Shown here one piece after another: positions 1 to 8,700 of a stretch of 38,989 nucleotides of DNA. The stretch spans positions 423,639 to 462,627 of the forward strand of contig BJOX01000095.1 of assembly GCA_009731375.1 (NCBI GenBank), given 5' to 3'. The translations under genes were made by a program, and so were the position numbers. A model generated the notes under the pieces. It was not told the origin of the DNA, ran no database searches, and saw only the letters and a list, made by a program, of their open reading frames with translations. The stretch is from Paulinella micropora. Taxonomy: Eukaryota > Cercozoa > Imbricatea > Euglyphida. The number at the start of each line of letters is the position of its first letter. Position 1 is the stretch's first letter.

Positions 1-219
1 AGGTTGTTGGGACTGCGGAATAACCTCGGCTTAGTGTAGTCTTGCCCTCAGGAGCTCCATCGGTGGCCCCTATAATCAGTCGAGAGACTGACTAGGTGGG
101 GATGGAGCACCTCGAACAAGGGCATGGAGGCTCATGTCCGGAAACGGATCGTGCCATCAGCTGCATCAGTATGCCTTAGAGGAAGTATATATTATTATTA
201 TTATTACTACTACTACTAC

Positions 220-291
<72 letters not shown>

Positions 292-323
292 GTGTATTAT
301 TTTTATTTGTATTATTTTTATTT

Positions 324-405
<82 letters not shown>
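1..405 (+). mobile_element. SINE-like element, 5' end outside window, with (TTA)n tail
   Basis: The segment ends in a long (TTA)n tract (about 189-405, with two TTTTATTTG interruptions). Just before the tract it carries the block ATGGAGGCTCATGTC at about 125, a CATCAG block and AGAGGAAG. The same order (ATGGAGGC-CATGT-CAG, then GAGAAGC/GAGGAAG, then TTA repeats) closes the SINE at 4431-4735 and the LINE at 4736-10881. A further short match (TGTTGG-ACTGC near 3-17) suggests the same SINE body in a diverged subfamily. The tRNA-like head lies outside the window or is lost. Confidence 0.5.
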
Positions 406-406
<1 letters not shown>

Positions 407-615
407 GGAATTCATGCAAATATTTGCATTAGGGAGTGTCCTGAACGCTAAAGTTCCTCGATTTTGCCCTGTTGATAAAGCCCCGCAAAGAGCAAAATAC
501 AATTTTTATCTTCTAAGCCTTATTTCGAAAGTTTTTATCCTTGATACATTAAAATTTCAGATTTTGTCTAATATTTTCACTTAAGTTTTTTTCCAGGGTG
601 ACAACATTCCTTCTG

Positions 616-671
616 TGTGCGTGTGTGTGTGTGTGTGTGTGCGTGTGTGGAAAGAGCCCCCCCCCCCCCCC
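616..671. repeat. (GT)n then poly-C at a gap edge
   Basis: A GT dinucleotide tract is followed by a C run that ends at the 10-N gap 672-681. It has no coding meaning. Confidence 0.8.
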
Positions 672-796
672 NNNNNNNNNNAAAAAAATCGGCGTCGGGT
701 ACGGATTTGCCGGGGGTCGGGCTGGATGCGGTACACAGTTTTCAGTTCCCCATCCTCCCACACGCCCCAACCCTCTTTTTGGGACTAATAATAAAT

Positions 797-801
797 AACA
801 A

Positions 802-861
<60 letters not shown>

Positions 862-904
862 GCAGCAGCAGCAGTAGTAGTAATAGTAGTAATAGTAGTA
901 GTAA

Positions 905-950
<46 letters not shown>

Positions 951-955
951 TAGTA
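797..955. repeat. (TAG)n microsatellite
   Basis: Trinucleotide tract with a short GCA interruption. Downstream of it the minus strand carries the last recognisable FG-GAP exon remnant. Confidence 0.9.
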
Positions 956-983
956 GTAATTGAAATTATGTAAAGAGCCGCAC

Positions 984-1006
984 CCATCGTTGTCCAAATC
1001 TGCATA
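984..1006 (-). pseudogene. FG-GAP exon remnant (3' end and donor only)
   Basis: On the minus strand this short block reads YADLDNDG and then a GT, matching the end of the fuller FG-GAP exons at 1192, 1620 and 2191. Only the donor side survives. As the most downstream copy, it fits the pattern of donor-side fragments lying downstream that is seen in the gene at 21642-38094. Confidence 0.45.
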
Positions 1007-1134
1007 TTTATGTAAAGTCAGTATGCATGCCTTAACACAAATACATGCATAACATACATGTGCAAGACGATACACTATACATAACGTGCTATATATTCAT
1101 ATGTACATGCATCCCTAACACAAAAACAACAACC

Positions 1135-1167
<33 letters not shown>

Positions 1168-1191
1168 CCATGGGGACACATTGAATCTCAC

Positions 1192-1340
1192 CCGTCGTTG
1201 TCCAAGTCTGCCGCCAACACCGAAAAGATCTCGTCATTTGAAGTGGCGATGACTTTCATCTGTTTGCTGATGGTGCCGTCACCGTTGTTGGGGAACCAGA
1301 CAATCCACGCATAGCTTACTGTGCTAGCACGTCCAGGAAT
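1192..1340 (-). pseudogene. FG-GAP/VCBS-repeat exon (frameshifted)
   Basis: The minus strand has an acceptor (TTTTCTTGTCAG) before the exon and a donor GGGTGAGA after it. The exon begins FLDVLA in the phase set by the preceding exon and ends in another frame with WFPNNGDGT...VLAADLDNDG, the calcium-binding DxDxDG-type signature of FG-GAP/VCBS repeats (integrin-alpha-like beta-propeller blades). The length of 149 nt is one short of keeping frame, so a single-base deletion separates the two parts. Each repeat sits in its own exon with a phase-2 boundary after DNDG. I infer a decaying multi-exon extracellular propeller gene running leftward. Confidence 0.6.
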
Positions 1341-1459
1341 CTGACAAGAAAACAAAAACCATCACATCGGGATAAATGTATATGCATACATACGCAGATT
1401 CTCTGTCTATCTCTATCTCTCTATCTCTCTTCATCTCTTTCTCTCTCTCTCTCTCTCTC

Positions 1460-1505
<46 letters not shown>

Positions 1506-1619
1506 AGTCACACACACATACATATTCGTATATACATATATATACATATATATATATGTGAAAATAAATCAAGCGCACATAGGAAAACCTCAAGAAGACG
1601 TAATGAAATGAAAGTGGAC

Positions 1620-1755
1620 CCGTTGTTGTCCAAATCCGCCGCGAAGACCGACCGGATCCATGTTCCCTCACAAATTACTCGTTTCTGGCTGCTGAAGGTG
1701 CCGTTACCGTTGTTGCGGGAGGTGCCTGGCGTGGCCAGAAATCACGTCCAGGTAC
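1620..1755 (-). pseudogene. FG-GAP/VCBS-repeat exon (frameshifted)
   Basis: The acceptor TGCTGCCAG precedes the exon. In phase with the previous donor it starts YLDVISGHA, the start of a canonical blade (D-x-D-V-x-S/A-x). The second half, in a shifted frame, reads RNNGNGTFSSQ...VFAADLDNNG and ends at GGGTCC. The length of 136 nt does not keep frame. It is homologous to the exons at 1192 and 2191. Confidence 0.6.
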
Positions 1756-2190
1756 CTGGCAGCACAAAATATGCATATTCGTGTGTCTATATGTATGTAT
1801 GTGTATATATGTGTATGCATGTGTGTGTATAATGTCCGTATATGTATGTCTATGTATGTATGTGTAAGTATGGATGTGCGTATATGTACGAATGTATGTG
1901 TATGTCTGTGTCTATGCGTGTGTGTGCTTTACATGCAAAATGGTAGCACACACGCACGCACACTTGAAGCGCCAGGCCCTCAAGTCATGCAGAGGTGAAA
2001 TAGTATTTTCCAAGATTTTGGGCACAAAAATTTGTCGAGTAAGCAAGCTCGAAGATGGAAAACATATTTGACTTTTTTATTCATTCTACAAAAATATGTT
2101 ACAAATATATCTGAAAAATTTAGATAGTAAAATCCCACACTCGATTTTGAGAAGTTTTTGAAAAATCGATGTTCAAAAATAAATTGTGAC

Positions 2191-2311
2191 CCGTCGTTGT
2201 CCAAATCTGCCGCAAACACCGCATTCACCCCATCATCTGCTCCTAAATTCTCGGTGATGACGTGAGGATCGAAGGTCCCGTCACCGTTGTTGCGAAACCA
2301 GCCAGGGGGAA
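2191..2311 (-). pseudogene. FG-GAP/VCBS-repeat exon (5' part replaced by TA repeat)
   Basis: The minus strand reads [18 protein letters not shown]...AVFAADLDNDG, then GGGTCA. This is the best preserved blade, with N-N-G-D-G-T-F and D-L-D-N-D-G motifs. No clear acceptor is visible, because the sequence just upstream turns into a (TA)n tract (2318-2440), so the blade start is lost. With the exons at 1192 and 1620 it forms an array of one blade per exon. It may be a pseudogene or a poorly assembled live gene. Confidence 0.55.
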
Positions 2312-2317
2312 AGGTTG

Positions 2318-2395
2318 GAATATATATAAATATATATATCTATACATCTATATATATATCTATATATATAAATATATATATACATATATATTTAC

Positions 2396-2431
<36 letters not shown>

Positions 2432-2440
2432 ATGTATATA
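2318..2440. repeat. (TA)n/(GT)n microsatellite
   Basis: Compound AT-rich tract abutting the 5' side of the minus-strand FG-GAP exon. Confidence 0.85.
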
Positions 2441-2718
2441 TAGCAGTGCGTAATGCAAGCAAGGAATGATAGAAAACGTAGAAAGATAATGAAGGACCGG
2501 CCACTGAGCACATACACACACACACTCAAACACGCAAACAAAAAACAGGCAGAAAAGGTAATACAGGCAGAACAGGTACGACAGCATACTGACACGTATG
2601 AAAGAAGACAAAGCCGCTCCAGAAAAGCGTCATCTAAATACGCGCAAACATCAGCACGAGCTATAGTATATGACATGTAGTTATATATTCTGTGCAACCC
2701 ATACACAAGATCTATCAT

Positions 2719-2721
<3 letters not shown>

Positions 2722-2785
<64 letters not shown>
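2722..2785. repeat. (CT)n microsatellite
   Basis: Dinucleotide tract. The surrounding 2450-2960 holds nothing I recognise. Confidence 0.9.
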
Positions 2786-2787
<2 letters not shown>

Positions 2788-2961
2788 CTCTCCAGCTATC
2801 TACCTTTTTCTTTTTGTCTCTATAAACATACAACATTTGCACATATTCATACATCATATTCCAAAGTTAACTGAGCCAAGATTTGGCAAACTAAAATTAC
2901 GTAAAAAATTATTATAATAAGAAAAAAAACTCTCAAAAAATTTAATGCATCAAATTTTTTG

Positions 2962-3009
2962 GGAATAATAATAATGATAATAATAATGATAATAATAATA
3001 ATAATAATG

Positions 3010-3053
<44 letters not shown>

Positions 3054-3138
3054 TATTATTATTATTATTATTACTGCTACTACTACTACTACTACTACTA
3101 CTACTATTGTTATTATTATTATTATTATTATGATTATG

Positions 3139-3197
<59 letters not shown>

Positions 3198-3237
3198 CAT
3201 TATTATGATTATTATTATCATTATTGTGATTATTATG

Positions 3238-3299
<62 letters not shown>

Positions 3300-3396
3300 G
3301 ATTATTATGATTATGATGATTATTATTATGATTATGATCATAATTATGATTATGATTATGATTATGATTATGATTATGATTATGATTATTATTATG

Positions 3397-3486
<90 letters not shown>
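2962..3486. repeat. Compound (ATA/TTA/TTATGA)n tract
   Basis: More than 500 bp of trinucleotide repeat ending directly at a SINE head. It may be the stacked tails of SINE/LINE insertions plus expansion. The poly-Ile and poly-Asn frames across it are not genes. Confidence 0.9.
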
Positions 3487-3517
3487 GGACACCGTGATAG
3501 CCCAGTGGTCAAGTTCT
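3487..3517 (+). mobile_element. SINE head (tRNA-like 5' end), cut by a gap
   Basis: The block contains GATAGCCCAGTGGTCAAGTT, identical to the A-box region of the complete SINE at 4431. The element then runs into the 471-bp gap 3518-3988. Confidence 0.75.
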
Positions 3518-3988
3518 NNNNNNNNNNNNNNNNNNNNNNNNNNNNNNNNNNNNNNNNNNNNNNNNNNNNNNNNNNNNNNNNNNNNNNNNNNNNNNNNNNN
3601 NNNNNNNNNNNNNNNNNNNNNNNNNNNNNNNNNNNNNNNNNNNNNNNNNNNNNNNNNNNNNNNNNNNNNNNNNNNNNNNNNNNNNNNNNNNNNNNNNNNN
3701 NNNNNNNNNNNNNNNNNNNNNNNNNNNNNNNNNNNNNNNNNNNNNNNNNNNNNNNNNNNNNNNNNNNNNNNNNNNNNNNNNNNNNNNNNNNNNNNNNNNN
3801 NNNNNNNNNNNNNNNNNNNNNNNNNNNNNNNNNNNNNNNNNNNNNNNNNNNNNNNNNNNNNNNNNNNNNNNNNNNNNNNNNNNNNNNNNNNNNNNNNNNN
3901 NNNNNNNNNNNNNNNNNNNNNNNNNNNNNNNNNNNNNNNNNNNNNNNNNNNNNNNNNNNNNNNNNNNNNNNNNNNNNNNNNNNNNNNN

Positions 3989-4140
3989 CTTTCCATGGGC
4001 TGATTGGTATAAAGGGAGTACATAGGCCATCGGTCCCTTTCCATGGGCTGATTGGTATAAAGCTCCTAGAGTAATGTTCTATGCCGTCACTTCCTTTATT
4101 CCACCGATTGGTGTGGAGACTTTCCTTATGGAATGGAGGA
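3989..4140. other. Short direct repeat between gaps
   Basis: The phrase TTTCCATGGGCTGATTGG and the TATAAAG after it occur twice, about 47 bp apart (near 3991 and 4038). Diverged TTCC-ACCGATTGGTGTGGA text follows. The segment lies between two gaps and is not recognised as a gene. Confidence 0.6.
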
Positions 4141-4185
4141 NNNNNNNNNNNNNNNNNNNNNNNNNNNNNNNNNNNNNNNNNNNNN

Positions 4186-4344
4186 ATCAGTATTTTCATT
4201 GAACATACCGGTCCCTCTGGAAGTGTTGGAACTGGCCGTGCGGGGGTGTCATTAGAGCATATCGTCAATTCTTCGTACTCCCCTCACGGGTGAGACGATG
4301 GAGGCGCATGTGCAGATTTGCATCAGCCATTGACAGAGAAGAAC

Positions 4345-4382
<38 letters not shown>
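4186..4382 (+). mobile_element. SINE body and (TTA)n tail, 5' part in a gap
   Basis: This is nearly identical to 4507-4735: the block from ATTTTCATTGAACATACC through CCCCTCACGGGTGAGACG, then ATGGAGGCGCATGTGCAG and the TTA tail. The tRNA-like head is hidden in the gap 4141-4185 or absent. Confidence 0.8.
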
Positions 4383-4396
4383 NNNNNNNNNNNNNN

Positions 4397-4430
<34 letters not shown>

Positions 4431-4661
4431 GGGCACAGTGATAGCCCAGTGGTCAAGTTCTACCATCTGGGCCCTGTCGCCAGTTCGATTCCCGTCGGTG
4501 CCACCAGTATTTTCATTGAACATACCGGTCCGTCTGGAAGTGTTGGAACTGCCCTTGCGGGGGTGTCATTAGAGCTTATCGTCAATTCTTCGTACTCCCC
4601 TCACGGGTGAGACGATGGAGGCGCATGTGCAGAAATGCATCAGCCATTGACAGAGAAGCAC

Positions 4662-4735
<74 letters not shown>
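4431..4735 (+). mobile_element. Complete tRNA-derived SINE
   Basis: The first 75 bp are tRNA-like. They carry an RNA polymerase III A box TAGCCCAGTGG (4442-4452), a B box AGTTCGATTCC (4482-4492), acceptor-stem halves GGCAC/GTGCC and a CCA end at about 4505. A tRNA-unrelated body follows (about 4507-4610). A 3' block (ATGGAGGCGCATGTGCAG to AGAGAAGC) matches the 3' end of the LINE that starts right after this element. The tail is (TTA)n, 4662-4735. The order of tRNA head, body, LINE-related end and microsatellite tail defines a tRNA-SINE. I infer mobilisation by the neighbouring LINE family. It is not a functional tRNA gene, because the body continues past CCA and the sequence recurs. Confidence 0.85.
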
Positions 4736-4798
4736 TGGAGGGGTGCACAAGATGGCACTCCATGGGAAGAGGAGGTGGTTGGGCCTCTCCCCACGAAG

Positions 4799-4827
4799 GT
4801 GACCGCTTGGGGAGGGCGGTCACCGGG
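4799..4827 (+). other. Hairpin in LINE 5' leader
   Basis: GGTGACCGC and GCGGTCACC form a perfect 9-bp stem around a 9-10-nt loop close to the start of the element. It could be a structured 5' UTR signal; its function is unknown. Confidence 0.6.
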
Positions 4828-5726
4828 ATATGCGCAACTCTCAACTGGGCATTTACTCGGTAGGGGTTCGGCCAGGCAGGTTGTGGGGTTGTCTGTTGGA
4901 TTGTTGGTTGGCTCGTTTTTCTTGGCTGTTGGTTTGGGTCTGGTTTCCTGGTTAGCCCATTTTCGCCGAATTTCCTGCCGAGTAAATGCCTGGGGGCTTC
5001 CAGTTCCGGTTTGGTGATCTTGTTGAGGTGAGCATTCGGAGGAAACAGTACCGAGATGGGTTGAAGATAGGATTCACATTGAGCCGAGATGGGGCCGAGT
5101 TGGCCTGTTCCAACTCGGCTCCATTTCGGTTTCATGTTAATCCTATCTTCATCCTATCTGGGTTTTGTCTCCTCCCTATCTTCGCTTCTTCGGGGTTGCC
5201 TAACTGGAACACATGATGAGCGCACGTTGGAGAGGGGCTTCAGTCGGTCCCAATGCCTTGCCAGTGCCTTGCTGCGTTGCCGTGCCTTGCCCCATGCATT
5301 CACACCCTCCACCGTTGCATTTCTAACTGAGCAGCTTCGGCTGGGATTACTATACTTGTCTGTAAGACCCTATAGGTACCGCTAGGTTCGCGCCTTCTAT
5401 ACCCACGTGGGGGAAGGAGTTTCAGCGGCACGCCGTCCGATCTGGCTCCACTCGGGGACACCCGTACCTCATGATGTGTATTGTTAGGAGCAGCTGAAAG
5501 TCCATAAGGCATGAGAGTAGAGGCGTTGGCGATGCGATGGAGAGTGTGTGTAGTGCGTGAGGCAGGTTCTGGCGACGCTGGGGGTGCTGGCGGGCGCCGA
5601 AGGGCACGAAGCGACGCGGCAGCGTCCAGTGACACCGGCGGAAATGCGTGTAGTGTGTGTTGCAGATACCGCCGATGCTATTTGCATGGACGGGCGCTTT
5701 CCTCGGCGTAAAGAGGCGCGGCGGTG

Positions 5727-8700
5727 ATGGCCAGCGACATTGGCCGTCTACTACTCTCAATGGATTACAAATACGCGAAGCACGGAGCTACCACTGTGGC
5801 CCTTATGGGACAAGGTAGAATCGCCGAAGACCTGGACAATCCCCGTGGGAATGCCTCTTCGACGGGCTCTGGCCCGATGTCCCAGGATGGGAGGATGAGG
5901 GCTCGCGTATATGACGGAATTCCTGAACCACGTGGAGAGGCTATCTTAGCTGCGCCTCATCCTTCCTCCCCAAACCTGGCACACGGGTCGGCGCTTCAAC
6001 ATAAGGCGAGCGGTGCTATATGGCAGATGGCACCGCCGCCTCGACGGTACCGGCGGGTAGATCGGTACGACAAGGACGGGCGTAATCTGATTGTCTGGGG
6101 GCTCTCAGAACGCGCCAATCTACAGGAGATCGCCTCCAAAATGAGCGGTCTTGGTCTGGTGGTCCCGGTAATGGAGTGGCAAGGCCAGCGAATGTCTCGT
6201 CACCTGGAGCTGGTCTACGAGGACGATGACAGCAGGCAGACGGCGTTGCAGCAACTCAAACATCTCAAATTCTTCGGCAGAGGGGTCAATGTGGCCCTTG
6301 GGCGCAGGTTCAGGGACAGGGAACGTGTCCGAAGGCTTATTCGCATCCATCTGCGTGGGGAAGCGGCGGTCCGGAAGGAGGAAGCTGCGACGGGATATCG
6401 CGTCTTGCCTCTGCATGAAGAATGTGTCGATGATGTGCAGGTGGTGTCTTCGGAATTGGCTGCCGATGCACCTAAGTGTGTGTCTGAGTGTGCTGATGTG
6501 CATGTGGTGCCCCTGCATTCGGCGGCCAGTGCAGTGGGGGACCAACCTGCGCAAGCACCTGCAGAGGGGGGCAGCACGAGGGCGGAAGCCAAGCGCGGCC
6601 GTCGGGTCCGGAAACGAGCCAAGAAGCACCGCTCCAAGCAGTTCGATACCGGCTTCAAGCTACTCGTCGCGAGTCACAACTGGCAGGGTAAAACGGGATA
6701 CGACAACGTAGGCACGGCGGAATGGGCATCATTCTACAAGCACGAGGGCTGGCTAGTCATCGGGGCTCAGGAGCACCGCATGGGCAAGAAGCAACTTTCC
6801 AAATGCAGCCTGGATGGATTCCGGATTTTTGGAAAACCTGCGGAGGTCAGCGAGAAAAATCGCTGCAAGGGTGGGGTTCTATTCGCGGTGGCTAACTTCC
6901 TTGGTCCGTATTGCAACCTGGTGTCAGCCCCCGTCGACCACCGGCAGCAAGTGTGGCTGCGTATCGCCTCGGGTGTTACCGGCGCTCAGGATATCTATGT
7001 GGGCAACGGCTACTTTCCCCAGGAAACGCAGGAAGAAGAGTCGTCAGAGGCGTATGCGGCCTGGCAGGCAGCTATAGCTTTTTTTGGAGCCAAAGGTCTT
7101 GTGGTCACGGTGGCGGATGCCAACGCGAAGCTCGGGCCGGCATGCAGCCGAAAAGAGGAGGGCATCGTCGGTCAGCACGGGGAGGTCGATGATAAGGGAG
7201 CACCGGTACGTTCGGAGAACGGCAAGAGACTCGCGGCTGTCCTCGTCGCTACGGGCCTGCGAAATCTGAGCGGCTTCTCGTGCCCAGTGGAAGGGTCCTA
7301 CTGGTGGTCCCGGCGTGAGCAGCGCGGCATGGGCACAGGCAAGCACCTCCTCGATTACATCTGCGCGTCGCCTGGCTTGGCATCTGGAGCAAAGTTCGGA
7401 GTATGCGAAGATGATCTTGATACGGACCACAAGGCAGTATGGGCCGAACTGACGTGGAGCGGCCAGCGCCGGCCAAAGCGGGCTGCGAAACCTTACAGGT
7501 CCTTTCGTGTTGATAAGCTTATTGGTGCTGGTGTCTCGGGTAATGATCACGCTGCGAAGCAAGCGCTGGATTATCTACGCGACAAGTTCGATGACGTATT
7601 CCAGCATTGCCTACAGAAGCTTGGAGTGCATCAGCTGCCTGAGCTTGACCTATCGGGTGGTGCCGACAGCCAACGGGTGGTAGATGACGTCACCGAGCGA
7701 GTGGCGCAGTCCTTCCGAATGGCGGCGCACCGGGTCCTTGGCTCCAGATGTATACGACCCCGTTTCACCAACAATTGGTTCGACGGGGAGCTAAAGGAGC
7801 TCATTCAGCAGCGCCGGGAGGCCTACGCAGCATACAGGAGGGATGAATCGAATGCGGAAGCCCGTCTGAATTGGCTACGGCTCCGCAAGCAAATTCGGAA
7901 GGCAACTCGGGCCAAGAAGTCCGCCTCCTTCAAGCAAGTGCAGGAAGAAGCGGTCAAATGTCAACGCGAGCAATCCTCAAAGCGCTTTTGGCTACTCGCG
8001 AAGCGGCTTGGCGGGGCACGCAGAACGAAGGTCTCCGCGCCGGTGCAAAGGGAGGATGGCTCACTGGCGTGTACGCTGCCGGAAAAGGTCGCTCGGTGGG
8101 AGGAATTTCGGAAAAATTCGGTGAAGCCACGGGAAAATCCGGCAAGTGCGGCTGTTGTGGTGGAGTGCTGTGCAGAAGCAGGCTCGCTGGAGTGGGAGGA
8201 AGCCGAAGCTAAGCGGCAGTTCCACTGGAACGATCGCTTCAGAGATGAGGTGGCCCGGGCTATGAAGGAGCACGAAGTAGGTGAAGACACTTGCGAAGAG
8301 CTGGACAAGCCGTTCACGCAAGAGGAGGTCCTTGCAAGGCAACGTGCCCTGAATAACCACAAAGCTTGTGGCGAGGACAAAGTGAAGAACGAGATGCTCA
8401 AGTATGGCGGCGCCTACATCAATGGCTACTTAACGCAGTACTTCAACTGGATTCGAGAAGCCGAGAGGACTCCAAAAGCTTGGGGCAAGGGAATCATCGT
8501 CAATATCCCCAAGGGTGGGGATCCTACGGATCCTGACAACTGGAGGGATATCTCGATTATTAGTTGCCTTGGTAAGCTGTATCTGTCCTTATTAGCTACT
8601 CGTCTAACGCTCTTCGTGGATGGCCCGGATAAGCTACGTCCAGAGCAGGGAGGCTTCCGCCCGGGGCGTCGCACTACGGATCAGGTCTTTACCCTTTGGC

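Noticed and set aside
4431-4506. Functional tRNA gene
   Set aside because: A and B boxes are present, but the sequence continues into a repeated body and TTA tail and recurs at 3487; it is a SINE head.
124-4610. Long frames of poly-Tyr, poly-Ile, poly-Asn or poly-Leu
   Set aside because: They are translations of TTA/TAG microsatellites in all frames, with no start context, splice sites or domain.
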